From assembly GCA_026225945.1 (NCBI GenBank), contig JAMJFZ010003581.1:12406001-12470000 (forward strand): a stretch of DNA of 64,000 nucleotides, read 5' to 3'. Position 1 is the stretch's first letter. Every line of letters begins with the position of its first letter. Source of the stretch: Cricetomys ansorgei. Lineage: Eukaryota; Chordata; Mammalia; Rodentia; Nesomyidae. The notes beneath the pieces are model-generated. The model was not told where the DNA came from and made no database searches. It saw nothing but the letters and a program-made list of their open reading frames with translations. Below, piece by piece: positions 10,810-22,674 of this stretch. Position numbers and translations under genes: made by a program.

Positions 10810-11165
10810 CTGTGGTTGAATCGTGGTTTTCCCTTCAAACCTCATGTTGAAGCTTAACTGCAAATACCATAGCATTTAAAAGAATCGCATTGGGAGGGGA
10901 GGAAGTCACTGGGGCCAGGACTAGCTCAGCTGTAAAGGGCTGCAGGTTGAAGGGTGCACCCTTGCCTTCCTGTCCTTCCTACCAGATGAGGACACCTCTC
11001 CTCCTGCCAGAGAACGCAGCAACACGGCATTGCCTGAAAGCAGACAGCAGTCCTCCAGGCATTGCCTGAAAGCAGACAGCAGTCCTCCAGACCAGTACCT
11101 TGGTCTTTGATTTCCCGGTCTCTTAACCTATGAGAAATAGATTTCTGTTATTTTCAAATCACTCC
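10810..11165 (+). mobile_element. MLT1/MST-like ERVL-MaLR LTR
   Basis: Follows the mammalian MaLR LTR order: tgctgtggttgaatcgtggt, cctcatgttgaagcttaact, a gcattgggaggggaggaagt block, taccagatgaggacac, and near the end cctatgagaaatagatttct followed by gttattttcaaatcactc. A 32-bp segment is exactly duplicated at 11028-11059 and 11060-11091. Confidence 0.65.
11028..11091 (+). repeat. Exact 32-bp tandem duplication
   Basis: The unit beginning cattgcctgaaagcagacag and ending tcctccag(g/a) occurs twice in a row with essentially no divergence. It sits inside an LTR that is itself heavily diverged, so the duplication is recent. Confidence 0.9.
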
Positions 11166-11239
11166 ATCTGTGATATTCTGAAGTAACAGAACAAACGTCT
11201 TAAGACCCTCAAACAGCACCATTTGCTTTTCTTGAAGAA

Positions 11240-11505
11240 TGTGGTGGCTAATCTTCATTGTCAGCTTGACTGGATTTAGAATCACCAGGGAGACACACCA
11301 AGGCATATCTATGAGGATGTTTCCAGAAAGGTTTCTCTGAGAGAGGAAGATGCCCCCCCCCAACTGTGGGCAGCACCATTCCCTGGGCTAGGCCCACAGA
11401 CTGAGTGAGAAGGAGGAAGGGAGTGGAACCCTATCGTTCATCTCTCTTGCTTGCTGGCTGTGGACACATTGGGCAGGCTGCTTACTCTCAGCTCTAAGGG
11501 GACAC
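11240..11505 (+). mobile_element. Rodent ERVL-MaLR-like LTR, 3'-truncated
   Basis: Starts tgtggtggctaatcttcatt, then gtcagcttgactggatttag, aatcaccagggagacacacc and gggcagcaccattccctggg, then ttgcttgctggctgtggac. Same family as the LTR at about 5360, in its 5' and central parts. The polyadenylation end is missing. A run of nine C occurs near 11353. Confidence 0.65.
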
Positions 11506-11756
11506 ATAAAGGCAGTCAGTATGTTCTAGTCTCTAGAACACTAAGTTTGGTACAGGGGTAATCTTGACTCTCCAGTTGGTCTGATGGGATACAATGACAA
11601 ACTTTTCTTAACTTTTGGGGGTAGGACAAAATTTTTTTCACTGTGATTAATAACAGCTGCTGGGAGTACCTGAGGTCTCCAGCGGAGGGCTGGAGAACAA
11701 CTCCAACACAGAGGGAAATGGAAGTGGAGTAACGGAAAGGAACAGAAGTAGAGATA

Positions 11757-11995
11757 AAAGCCGAGACAGAAGTGGGGGGAGTAGCACACAGCTGCAATCC
11801 CAGAACACCAGAAACAGGGAGAGAAGGACTGTGAGCCCAGACTGACCTTGGCTACATAGTGACATCCTGTCCAAAATACTGAGAGCTGAGAGGGTCGGTG
11901 TATCTCAGGGGTAGAGGAGGGAGGGTGGGGAAGGCCCTGGACTCCTCTCCCAGGACACAAAAACAGCAACGGCACACAAAACAAGAACCAGAGCA
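11757..11995 (+). mobile_element. B1-plus-ID composite SINE
   Basis: A B1-like segment (gtagcacacagctgcaatcc, cagactgaccttggctacat) is followed by an ID/tRNA-like segment (gtgtatctcaggggtagagg, ggccctggactcctctccc) and an A-rich tail with acaaaacaagaaccag. The order is B1 then ID, as in a composite or ID_B1-type copy. Confidence 0.65.
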
Positions 11996-12017
11996 AAACG
12001 ACAACAACCACCACAGT

Positions 12018-12058
12018 GATGATTATGATGAAGATGATGATGATGATGACGATGACAG
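12018..12058 (+). repeat. (GAT)n trinucleotide repeat
   Basis: An imperfect gatgattatgatgaagatga array continuing as gatgatgatgacgatgac. It directly follows the A-rich tail of the preceding SINE. Confidence 0.9.
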
Positions 12059-12724
12059 GAAGAAAGAAAGCCAATAGTGTGATTTGAGCTGTGAGCTCCT
12101 GGGGTAACAGCCTGTAACCACTTTGCCTTGAACTTTTTGATTAGTATCTACATTTCGTTCTCTCTCTTTTTCTGCTTGTTTTGCTTAAGCCATGTTGAGC
12201 AGTATTTTCTCCCACCTGTAACTGAACTGTTTCTGAATTTTCGGACTGGAATGTGTGCAATACAAGACATCTTCCTCATTAACATGGGGAGAAGTAGGAG
12301 CAAGTGACAGTTGCTGTTCTTGGGCATTGGCTCTTGACAGGACAGAGCACAGGGTCGCAGCACCATCTTTCCATGTGTCGCTCCCTCCTCCATTCACCTC
12401 CCCCCGTGATTGCTTTGTCATGCATGGATATAAACTCTACAAGTCTTCCCACCACCCAACCCAACCAGGTTCATGCCCAGTACCTCTTCAGCCTCTGAGT
12501 CCTGGATTTGCCTTTAGTCTGTTCTGAGTTTAGTAAAGTCTCTGATGCCTGTACTTACTCTTGCGTTGCTTACTGACAGCACAGAAGATGTGATGGTGAC
12601 TCCTCAGGAAGCCCTGTGGGGTAATCCATCAGGCAGCATCCCCCCATCTCCCACGAAGCTCTGCAACACTCTCCTCTATATCTAGCTATATTGTTTTATT
12701 CTTCCAATCCTTTACAAAGTAATC
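12059..12724. other. Single-copy stretch, nothing recognised
   Basis: Several 60-90 codon frames on both strands overlap at 12148-12527. They contradict each other and carry no motif. No repeat family recognised. Confidence 0.4.
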
Positions 12725-12850
12725 AAAGCTCAGTCAGTCTCTCTGATGAGATTTCCTTATGTCTGAGTCAGGATAATAGTGTTTGCCTATTCGAGCTGTC
12801 ATGAGGAATCTGAGATGATCCATGGAGATGGACCACCCAAAGCACGGTCC
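12725..12850 (+). mobile_element. MIR SINE, 3' half
   Basis: Reads gatttccttatgtctgagtc, aggataatagtgtttgccta, then tcatgaggaatctgagatga and acccaaagcac. This follows the MIR plus-strand 3' half (ctcatctgtaaaatgggga, taatagtacctac, tgaggattaaatgagat, aaagcgc). Weakly conserved. Confidence 0.55.
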
Positions 12851-15234
12851 ATCATGGTGCGAATGCTCCTAGTGTCCAACCCATCTGTTAGCTGTGACCC
12901 AGTATATTTAAAAGTAGTTGGCAAGTGATGTGTCGGCAGATACTGTGCTCCCTGCATCCTGCTCTTCTTTTCATTTGAATTCACAGAGAGAATTGTTGCC
13001 TTCCCAATGCACCTCTCGTCTCACACGTGCCATTCATTTGAGGAGCTAGCATTTTCCCCTTCATTGTCTACCACAGAAACAAAAAACACACGGGTGCCTC
13101 CTGCTAGCCCACTGTGGAAACATTTTCTGGGTATCATCAGCAACCAGCTTGAGGTTGGTACATCCAGAAGTGTTAGACAGTCTACAGCTCAGACGCCAAG
13201 ATACCCACAAAGGGTTCCATGACTGAATAAGAAACGTGAGTAACGAGTCTAACAAGAATGCACCATCTTCTGAGGGAATATTCTAGAGTGTTTTTAAGCT
13301 CATGTACATGCTGATTCTGCAAGGGACAAGAAGGGGACGGATTATGCAGCGCTCCCCTCAACCCTGTCCCCAGCACATTAGCATTGGATGTTTGGATTCG
13401 GGGGATCCTTTTCTGTAACCCAGAGAACATTCCCAGGGCAATACTGGCTTAGTGTTTTAATTAGATAATTTACATTATATCTCTCTCGTCCCAGGAGAGT
13501 CCCATGTGTTTCTCCTAGTCATAGTGTCTTCTGCTCCATCTTGGTTAGGCTCTGCTGATAAGTAGTCATTATCTCAGTGGTCAAGCACAGTAGGAAGTCA
13601 GCCAAAAAGGACAGTGATTCATCCCAGTGTGTGCTGATGAGTGCTTGAGATAGGTTCAATTGACCTCTGATGCTAAGAAAAAAAAAAAAGACAAATCAAG
13701 AGAAAGAGAATCCCTATTGTTCCCTGAGACTTCCCTCCCGACTGGGTATGTGGGACTTAGTAGGGTCTTTAAAGAACATCAGGTGGAAAAATAACTTTTC
13801 ATTGTAAGGACACATCTACATGTGCTTGCCGGAAGCCATTGGATTTCTATGGTTTATATGTTTCTGATTTACTGGGGGAAAGAAAATGGGCTGGATAATT
13901 TAGACCAGACCAGAAGACGGACCGTTTGCAGTCCTTCACCATCACTGATACAGGATTCAAGAAGTTACCATTACTCATATAGGGCTTCCCTCCTCTTAAG
14001 TAGAAGTTGCTAATGTTAGTTTCCTTCTCTGGGGCCTTCATGCATCATCATTCAGATACTGTAACCATTTTCTTCATGCCATATCGCTACCTCTGGACCA
14101 CTCTATATTTAAATTAAATTAGTGGTGAGGATTATTGCCCCTCCCTTACTTTTCCTTTCATCAGTCTTTGCATTCTTCTCTTCAACAAAAAGGATATGAC
14201 TTTTAAAAGGCTGTTTCTTTACACGCGTATTTAGTTCGGTAAGTGGAAGACAGCCTCTGTACTGCGCCTTTTCATTCACTTGTAAAGCGACACCGGCTTT
14301 ATAACAGAAACACAGCCTTTCCGGTGGCGTGTGAACAAGGCGCACTCTTCCTGGATTGCTTCTGTCTTATCCCTGAGGATTTAACTCCAGAGCCCTCCCA
14401 GTACAGAGTTCTGCGAGAACTGCAGGACAGGCATGGGTGCCAGCAATCGCTGTAGGGATTATTTACTGGTAGGCATCACCTTTTTGGCTGGGCAAATGAT
14501 CGATGGAGTATGGAGCTATGCCGCTAGCTACGGTTGCCTGAACTGAAGAGTGTTAAGTCATATTTTGCCTCCCAGCCCTGTGTCTTCAGGAGAAGCAGGT
14601 CTATATCGGGTGGAGCTTCAGTCTCCGAATAGTTTCAGACTTGCCTAGGTGTCCGTGGATGAACCTGCCTGAGTGGGATGTTTAGACAGGAGTTTACAAC
14701 TCATCTGATTCCATCTCTCGTTCACTCCCTTCACTGATATTTAGCTCCATCCTCTCCACTGTAGTGTTAAAGTACAGTAGTTCTGAGTGGATGCTAATGG
14801 CCGCACCTCTCAGAAGTTAGATATTTGACTGAGCCGCACACTGCTTAACATTCTCTGAGTGTAAGAATGGGACTTAAAGACGACACAGGTACTCACTGTG
14901 CAGGTCCTGTTATCATGGTAATACTGGAATACAGTGTGGTGGATGACAGCCCTTGATGGAATGTCTAGTGGAGCCACGAATGTGTCCTCTATGGTGAAAA
15001 CTAGCTTCATGGGCTAACAATGGCTTTCCCAAGGTTTTTTGTACCTTGTCATGCTGTGCAGCTTGCCCTTAACCACACGTGGCTAAGAAAAACAAGTTTC
15101 GGTTGGATTTAAGTATGACATCCCTTCTTCCATTTCCACAAACAAGAAGCAGATGCCCAGAGTCTCTAGGTAATAGTAGGCTTTAATAACATCGCCATAC
15201 ATTGGGTTAATTAATTGACACTGACAGTAGTACT
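12851..15234. other. Single-copy stretch, no gene seen
   Basis: About 2.4 kb with no recognised repeat apart from an A-run at 13678-13690. Short frames (60-82 codons) on both strands show no family features. AT-rich parts such as tttaattagataatttacat (about 13456) hold homeodomain-type TAAT cores, which are common by chance. Confidence 0.4.
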
Positions 15235-15365
15235 AATAATAGCAATAATCACAATAAACTTTGACCAAGTGTTTACCAGCCATTAATGTTTTGTGTGGAT
15301 TACTTCATGGAACCCTCAGATCCCTGTGTGGAAGGTCAGTGAGTTCTTTTTATTTTAGGCCACCC
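15235..15365 (-). mobile_element. MIR SINE fragment
   Basis: The plus strand reads ccaagtgtttaccagccatt, tgtggattacttcatggaac, cctcagatccctgtgtggaa and gtgagttctttttattttag. This tracks the MIR reverse complement (cattaactcatttaatcctc, acaaccctatgaggtaggta, ctattattatccccatttta). Confidence 0.6.
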
Positions 15366-15951
15366 AGATGTTCTCTCCCTTCCTGTCGGTAAAAGTCTCC
15401 AGATTTCATTACTCCCTGTGAATTCCACAGGGCTATGGGGAAGTGGTTCCTGTGCTTGTCTGTACAGATGGGTGCTGATAGACTTAAGCCAAGCTCGCTG
15501 CTCCCCTGGCAATAGTGTTTAGTTCAGGGATGATCATGTGATTTGGAATAATTAGATGTCAAGTGAAATTTTCTGGGGAGATTCTGGGTCTTCCGTGGAG
15601 GTTTTGCAAGGATAATACTCCTTGTCAATAATAACTCTGCCTGTGGAAGTTGCCGAGGGGTAGTCACGCTTGGACAAAAATAGCAACAAAGAAACTAATA
15701 AAGAAAAATAAATACATTGGAACTTTGGGGATTTCACTGAAGACCTGTGTTAAGGCTCAACTGAAGTCAAAGCTACTTTTGGGTTTTCTGCCAGTCATGC
15801 CCCTTCAGCATTGGGTCCTCCGGTCCTGCTAACCAGAGAATTTCAAATAGATTCTAAGACCAAAAGTCTTTATTTTCACTCAGGGGAACGAGCTGAGAGT
15901 GTTTGAACATGTTCTCAATTTAGTTGGCAAAGTAAGTGGGTGGGTGGTAGA
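15366..15951. other. Single-copy or ancient-repeat DNA
   Basis: A segment around 15500-15660 (gttcagggatgatcatgtga, ttctggggagattctgggtc) resembles a mammalian interspersed repeat whose name I cannot fix. Nothing else is recognised. Confidence 0.35.
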
Positions 15952-16268
15952 TGTGATGGTTATTGCTCATAGCCAATCAGGAGAGGTGACACACCTCTGG
16001 GCATGGCGGTGAAGGCCATGCCCCAGACTAATGTAGACCCATCCTAAACACGATATGGATGCCTGCCCTGAATAAAAGGGAGACAAGCAGCAAGAAAGCC
16101 CAGTGGTCTCTAGAGTTCAGCTCCTGACTGTGGATACAATGGAGCCAGCCGCCTTGCCCTCCCGCCATCGTGAAGAATTTTATCCCCTCGAACTGTGATC
16201 CAAAACTAGGCCCTTCTTTCTTGAAGTTGCCTTTGTTGGGTATTTTGAGAAAAGGAACTAGTAAGACA
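15952..16268 (+). mobile_element. Rodent ERVL-MaLR-like LTR
   Basis: Starts tgtgatggttattgctcata and ends aaaaggaactagtaagaca, giving TG...CA ends. It carries acctctgggcatggcggtga, cctgaataaaagggagacaa, gctcctgactgtggatacaa and gaagttgcctttgttgggta in the family's order. At 317 bp it has lost internal sequence. No convincing target duplication. Confidence 0.75.
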
Positions 16269-16877
16269 TCAGGGATTTTGATCCCAGAGGCTTGGTTATA
16301 AAATCCATGTTGCTACCCTGCGAATGGGGAAGATGCTGTAACACCGAAGGGTTGAGCGCTGGGGAATAACGGCTTCCTTCTGCTTCTTACTCCTGATGGA
16401 ATGCAAATTTAATTTGTGAAGAGTGTGTTAAAATTTTGTTTGAAATCTTGGGCCATACACCCTTTGTTTTCTATAACTTTCTATATCTGCATTCTGGGGT
16501 AGTTATGGGAGCCAAAACTTATTACTGGAGAAGGCATTATAAATTACCTTGTTATGAATTCATCACATGGAGATTTTTAGCACTATGTTTTTGGAATGGA
16601 ATTGAAATATATCCTCAAATCATAATGTAAGATGATTAAAATATGCGTGTTTGAACTTCAGAGTAGTTAGTTGGAGGTGTGAGCTCCCTAGGGAAGTAGG
16701 ATGTACAATTGACTTTGACCTCTTATGCTCTAAGTTCAGGATCATATACTCATTCATTATGTAATTACTATATGTTATATAGTCATATATATTAACCATA
16801 GATACATACAACACATACATTCATAGGAACAGTAGATGTGATTTTTTTTTAAAGATCAACTGAACAAAAATTAAATG
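16269..16877. other. AT-rich single-copy stretch
   Basis: Nothing recognised. The interval around 16740-16820 is a run of TATA/CATA-rich words. Confidence 0.4.
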
Positions 16878-16998
16878 ATTTAGCCTCTGGAGGTAGAGGC
16901 AGGCAGATCTTTGTGAGTTAAAGGCCAGTCTGGTCTACATAGTGAGTTTCAGAGCAGCTGGGGCTACCAAAAGAGAAAGAAAGAAAACAGAAAACAAA
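16878..16998 (+). mobile_element. 5'-truncated B1 SINE
   Basis: Begins inside the element at gcctctggaggtagaggcag, then gcagatctttgtgagttaaa, ggccagtctggtctacatag, and an A/G-rich tail agaaagaaagaaaacagaaa. The polymerase III A-box region is missing. Confidence 0.85.
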
Positions 16999-17264
16999 GA
17001 AGATCGATAAACAAATGATTGGTCCAAAATGGTTCCCACAAAGTGGAAGATAATCCCTACTATATAAGACATTCTTGCTGCATGGGGTATGTTACAAAGG
17101 GACACATTGGAAAGACCATTTCAAATTAATTGTTAGAATATTACTAGAATGATCCGTGTTTTGTTCTTCTCACTTAGACTGGGGGAGAAACAAAGAAATG
17201 GTTCTTGAAAATATATAGTTTTCATCCTTCAATAACTTGGTAACTTTTTAGCAGTCAATTAAAA

Positions 17265-17376
17265 ATTAATCTTGCCACGAGGGAAAGAATGTGCAAAATA
17301 TAATAATGTACATGTATGAAAATTTTGTAATGAAACCAATTATTTTGCATGCTAACTTAAAAAAAATTAAGTGAAA
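17265..17376 (+). mobile_element. Rodent L1 3' terminus
   Basis: Reads gtgcaaaatataataatgta, tgaaaattttgtaatgaaac and aattattttgcatgctaact, then an A-rich tail. This is the extreme 3' end of older rodent L1 on the plus strand, without coding sequence. Confidence 0.6.
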
Positions 17377-17454
17377 AAGTTAATCTCACAAAGTCTATAT
17401 AATATAGACCCCAGTCTAAGTGGCAGACAATAGAAAGGACTTAAAACTTCTTTA

Positions 17455-17885
17455 AAACTGAAATGTAATTACATCTGTTCCCCTTTTCCTTTCCTCTCTC
17501 CAGCCCTTCCCATGTACCTCCACTTGTTCTCGCTCAAATTCATGGACCCCTTTTCTTTAACTCTTTATATGTGTCATATGTATTCCTAGACATAGAAATA
17601 CAACTTTTCAGTCTGTATAATGTTGCTTGTGTGTAGTTTATGATTCTAGCCCCGACCACTTGGTACTGGATCATCAAAGGGGGGCTCGTCCCTGGAAACC
17701 ACAACTCTCACGCTCCGTGCTCTTTAATTGCTTGCAGTTCTTGTCTAAGGGTGAGACCCCATGAGATTTCCTCCTCTGGATGAGCATGTGCATTGGAGTT
17801 TTCATTGTTTGGGGTTTTGTAGGTAGCAATGTTCATATGCAAAGACTTTTGATGTGAACTGTTTACAAATACTAACTCCCTCACT
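17455..17885 (-). mobile_element. Rodent L1 (Lx-type) 3' UTR block
   Basis: The plus strand reads taattacatctgttcccctt, ttcctttcctctctccagcc, caaattcatggacccctttt, cagtctgtataatgttgctt, gaccacttggtactggatca and tgagaccccatgagatttcc. This is the reverse complement of a common older rodent L1 3' region. The same block recurs at about 43390-43985. Confidence 0.75.
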
Positions 17886-19610
17886 AAAGACATGGACAAA
17901 CCTCAGGCAGCTTTTTTTTTCCAATTTTAGTGAGCATTAAAACAGAAAAGTTGTTAAAATCACATATCCTTTCCCCACCCCGTATCCTCTCAATCAGAAT
18001 ATCTGGAACCAGAGCCTGGAAATCTGCACACTCTTCCTTATGACCATTCTATTGCAGGTCACCCAGGAGTCATAGTTTGTAAAAGATACCTCCAGGAAAG
18101 ATGTCGAAATCCAAGACCTGGGTAAAATGATTTAGCTCAGTGTCCAGGTTCTAAAGATGTGAGAAATCACATCAATTATTCAGATAATCATGCGTGGGAG
18201 TGATTTTCTTTAAATAATGTTCTAATTCTTGGATGGCTTTAGTTATAGCAATTAATGATAAGTGACTATTTAAAATAATTGTTTAATAAACGGTTCCATT
18301 TTAAAATGTAAGAGCAATAGGGTGGTTAAGAGAAATACATATTTTCTGTGATTTATTGAATCATATTATGGGATGCCTTGACTGCTCAGACTGTGGCCCT
18401 GTCTGATTTGAGCACCATGGAGCAGTTCGCTTCCATTGGAAAGAAATCAATGCCCAGAAGGAAAAGGTTTTGTTTTGAGTATTAACCTCCCCAACCTTGA
18501 GGTCTCTGCCTAGTGATTGTGCACACAAAGGGTTCCCATTTCTCTTAATAGTGTAGGAGGGGCTGGGTTCTTAGAAGCTGTGGCATTTTAGTAACTTTCA
18601 GCCGACTACAATAGATTTCTCATAAAATTCTATGCAAACTGCCAGAATGTTCATTATTCCATAGGCAAGAATAAGCCTAAGTAATAACACTGAGGTAAAT
18701 AATCATCCTGTAAACTCTATCACCGAGTTCACCATGAGGTCATGTGTTCTGAACATCTGGCTGAATGACTCAACTGTGAATTTTCAAGGTCTTCTGAAGA
18801 AGGGTGAGAGCTGCCTGCGATCTTTAGGATTCTTGCCTCTGGGTGAAAACACCTGAAGCAGTCAGTTGGCGTAAACAGAAAATTGGCCTGCGGGTGCTAA
18901 AGATGATCAGAAACCTACCTCCCTTACCTAGTTTCGAGAAGTAGTGATGGCAGCAAACTCTTCTGTCACCAGGGTCCTATGTGATTGGTAGAAGATTATA
19001 TAATGGCTGTGCACCCTCACTGGCCAGGCAGCTTCCAGTGAAGCTATGATTTACCTAGTAATAGGTCCCATCAAGGTGGGATTCTCCACTTTCTCAGCCT
19101 CACTTGGAATTGGCCACCACCTCAGGTCATGAGTTACAGGGAACTCTGGACTTGGCATTTTGTGCTCTTAGCACACCAGACATTTGCTGGCACTTGCCAG
19201 TATCCTTGACATCCATGTATTGTCGTCATGTGAAGGACTTCACCGGAATCAGGAACTGCAGAGGAAGAAGCCGCAGAGCTGGGATCTCAGCTGTACTGCA
19301 GTGGGGTGAAGCCTTAGCTCCAGTGTGGCTCCACGAGGATGATGTTTATTGATTGATATCAGCTAAGGATTAGTTTAGTGGGACTGGCTCGGAAGTTTAA
19401 CTAATGAAAAGGGTTAACTGCCCCCTGCCCCATCCCTTTGTTCTATTGCACCGAAGATTCTGATTGGGGTTTCTTACTGCCCTCACAGAGGTTCTACACT
19501 TACAAAGCCCCACTGTTGCCAGCTTTCATCACTGAACTATACATCCTGGAGACACTTCAGGATGTAGAGCTTTGCCCTGGTCTGTGCATCTGTGTGCGTG
19601 TGCATGGGTG
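17886..19610. other. Single-copy stretch, no gene seen
   Basis: No recognised repeats. A part around 18600-18740 is AT-rich with balanced short words and could be conserved non-coding DNA, but that cannot be judged from one sequence. Confidence 0.4.
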
Positions 19611-19613
19611 CAC

Positions 19614-19660
<47 letters not shown>
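19611..19660 (+). repeat. (CG)n(TG)n alternating purine-pyrimidine array
   Basis: Eight CG steps run directly into about 15 TG steps with one TA interruption. Long alternating CG/TG tracts favour left-handed Z-DNA. The CG part is notable because CpG is depleted elsewhere in the window. Confidence 0.95.
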
Positions 19661-19661
<1 letters not shown>

Positions 19662-19965
19662 TAGTTGCCTGTGTGCCTGTGTGCTTGTGTGCAGGTGTGC
19701 TTGCCCACATGGATGCAGGGATTGCCCTCTGAGATGTCTTTCCCAATTTCTTCTTCACCTTACCTGTTGAAATAGGGCCTCACCCAGATTCTGGAGCTCT
19801 TGTTTCCATTAGACTGGCTGGCCAGTGAGCCCTGGGATCTGCTGCCTCTATCTTTCCACACTGGAGTTAAGGCATATGCCCCTCATGCCCAATTCTTTCG
19901 GTGGATTTCGGGGATGCAGACTCATCCTCACGCTTGCAGGACAGTCTCTTTCCGCCCTGAATTGT
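19611..19965 (-). mobile_element. B4-type composite SINE with CG/TG tail
   Basis: The plus strand reads ggatgcagggattgccctct, gagatgtctttcccaatttc, ctggctggccagtgagccct, gggatctgctgcctctatct, then cggggatgcagactcatcct and cacgcttgcaggacagtctc. Reversed, this gives a tRNA head, B1-like middle and tail. The SINE's 3' tail is the (CG)n(TG)n array at 19611-19660. Confidence 0.75.
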
Positions 19966-22454
19966 CTTTCCAGACCCGCCCTGGTCTTTCTAATGATGGG
20001 ACTATTTTACAGGGCAGAGCAGGAACAAAGTTCATCTAAGGGCTCCCTAGGGAGATCAGCATCTGGCCTCTTTCCAATTGTGATATTTCTAAAATTCTGC
20101 AATACATCATGTGAACATTTGAGATTATATGCAGAGGATAAATCTTTAAAAGCTAAGTTGAAGGGGAACGTGTGTCTTTTGTGTTGTGGTATTTTGAAAA
20201 TGACTCACTGATGGGTTGTCTTCTTAATGCGTTTGAGTTCTGGGGCTGACACACCATCAGAATGTTCTCTCCTGAACTGAATTTTGTACCAGAGAAGGTG
20301 GAGCTGTTGCAGCAGAATTAGGGGGCAGATTCAAGCTGACTCATCAAACAGAGGAGAGAGGGTAGAGGCTTGGGGAGAAGCAGGGAGGGACTGATGTAGG
20401 CAAGGAGACAACTGGAGGCTTGCCAAAAACAACACCCTTTCATCATTTGGGGGAAGCAAATTCTAGGAGGCATCATGAGCACTGTGGTGATCAAACAGGC
20501 GGAGGATAAGAGCAAACTGTGCCCTAGGTAAAGCGAGTCCCTGGCAGTAGAGGGACTAATTAAGAGAGCAGAGAGACTCTGCTCAGCTCTCACATATGGA
20601 GTTACTCTTACTTTAAATAGGTTAAAGATTCATTACAAATTATGATTTTTCTCCCTGAGTGCCCTTTGATAACAATAGATTTTTTTTTTTGTTCTCCTCC
20701 AAATTGCATACAATCAGAAGAGAAGGAGAGGCTCAAAGAATCTCTTTCCCTAACTCAGGAACTCCCTTTCTAGTATGGCACTTCCAAGTGGTCTTCCTGG
20801 GCTCTTCTTTAGGTTGGAGGCACATTCCTAAAGTGACTTGTGAGGGCGTCTCTGTCCCCAGGTACCGTAGGGAGGGCTGTAAACCGGGGCAGGTACATCC
20901 GTAAAGGGCCAGCAGCTCATCTGTCCTTGGTGTTTGTGACCTTGACTCTTGACCCATGTCTGCTTTCCTTACTAACTCACCTGCCTTGGCTTTACAGATC
21001 ACACTCTCAGAGTTTTAGTAGTCTGACTTGAAGTGTTTCTTCAATGGAGAGCAGATGTCTCTGAAACCGGGTGGTTGTAAAGTTGAGGTGTCGGTAACAA
21101 GGACATCTATTGTGATTATAAACTCCATAATCTTACAAGAGTCACATTTATCCTCTGCCTTTGCTTTATCCACTGGAAAGAATAGAGGAAAACACGCTAT
21201 ACAGAAATGGGGTATTTTAAGGGGTAGAAACATAAATATAATTGAGGGCTCTACAATTCAGGTGGGATTAATCAAAGACCTGCTTTTAAAGACCAAACAG
21301 CTTTTCTACTTGTTAAAATACACATTTGCTGCAACATGTCCTTGGCTATTTATTATGGTATTTTCCCTCTCTGAGTTAGATCCGGGAATAGATAGGATCT
21401 AGAAATAGATTGTTAGGAGATTCTTCCAAATCAGCTTTAGGTCCTAAGAACTAGAAATCTTATGCCAGGGTAATCCTGGACTGTGCACGAAGGGAACAGT
21501 CTAGAATGCGTATTTTCATCGCCACGTGTCTGAACTTCCTGCCTAACACGAGTGCGTCCACACACACTAGGACAGCATCAAGTTAGAGGTACCTGCCACA
21601 AGTTTGCATTCGTCACCTTCCAAATGGAATAAAACGATTGAATTTTACCTTGAGTTGTCTGGTTAGAATAGTCAAATTGTAGCCCAGGTTGTGCTGTGCT
21701 GGGAATAAGACTCCTGGATAGCTTGGCCCCAAAGCTTGATCACATGAAGAAGTCAGAGTGGGACAGAGACTCCAAGTGGAGAAACAAGACAGACTTAGCC
21801 TGTCATTGCCCGTACGAATGATCAAATTAAAACTTTTTATTCAGTGGACAATGTTTCGTCTGAGCTCTTTAATGGAGCCCTAGTGCACGTCAAACAGCTT
21901 AGAGTTGTGTCAGCTTCCATTACACTTCCTTGCTCCATTTTCTCTCCTTTTCCAAATCTGGATGCTATGGAAACTGGGTCACCAGTTCCCAGCATGGCAT
22001 CCTGTCCATCAGAGGTGCTGGACCAAGTTTGTGAAAATGCATGGAACTTGAAGACAAGCTGCTCTAGTTAGCTTTAGTGTCGTTGGTGTAAAATATTGAC
22101 CCAAATGAGATCTACACTTTTCAAGTGTCAGATAGACTGGCAATATTCAAAAGTGTCTGTGAAGATTGCTTTTGGAAATGTTACTTGAAGGGCTTGGTTG
22201 GCTCCCACACAAATGCAGCTGTTATGGTGACAGGGGGCAAAGTAGAATCACCTGATGAGCAGGGAGGTGATCTGAAGGAGCCTTCATATCTGTTCATCTA
22301 TTATGATGGATTGTGGCTTGCCTGCCTGGCTGGTGAACTTTCCTAGAGCTTTGGGATATAAACTAAGGGAGCTTCATTTTCTTTCAAATGTCTCTGTCTC
22401 TGTGTGTCTGTGCAGCATTTCCTGGTCAGAACTGACAACACTGGCAGACTTCCT
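19966..22454. other. Single-copy stretch, no gene seen
   Basis: No recognised repeats except a T-run near 20680-20690. The longest frames are 128 codons (19825-20211, plus) and 124 codons (21028-21402, plus). The first starts in the B4 SINE. Neither shows a signal peptide, domain or codon pattern that I would defend. Confidence 0.4.
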
Positions 22455-22583
22455 TCTTCTTAGCCAGTGATTGTCAAGGTGTGGTCTCTAGGGCAGCAGC
22501 AGCAGCGTGTCTGGGAACCTATAAGACACTATGGGGTAGAACCCAGAAATCTGTGCATTAACAAGCCCTCTGGGTGATTACGC
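22455..22583 (+). mobile_element. MER5-type hAT transposon fragment
   Basis: Reads ccagtgattgtcaaggtgtg, gtctctagggcagcagcagc, gtctgggaacctataagaca and gaacccagaaatctgtgcat, then taacaagccctctgggtgat. These are successive MER5A words (ttctcaaagtgtggtcc, cagcagcatcagcatcacct, aatctgtgttttaacaagcc). Its right terminus is cut by the next SINE. Confidence 0.8.
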
Positions 22584-22584
22584 C

Positions 22585-22668
22585 TTCCCTCAGTACTGGA
22601 AACTGAACCTAGAACTGAATGCACGTTAGACAGGTGCTCTACCATTGAGCTCTGTCCACAGCCATGTT
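22585..22668 (-). mobile_element. ID/tRNA-like SINE segment
   Basis: The plus strand reads gtactggaaactgaacctag, then cacgttagacaggtgctcta and ccattgagctctgtccacag. This is the reverse complement of an ID-type head (ctgtggatagagctcaatgg... in family order: gctcagtggtagagc, gcctagc, ccctgggttc). It interrupts the MER5 copy. Confidence 0.65.
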
Positions 22669-22674
22669 GTATGA

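Noticed and set aside
22585..22668. tRNA gene on the minus strand
   Set aside because: It is a decayed ID-type SINE head with mismatched stems and no intact cloverleaf.
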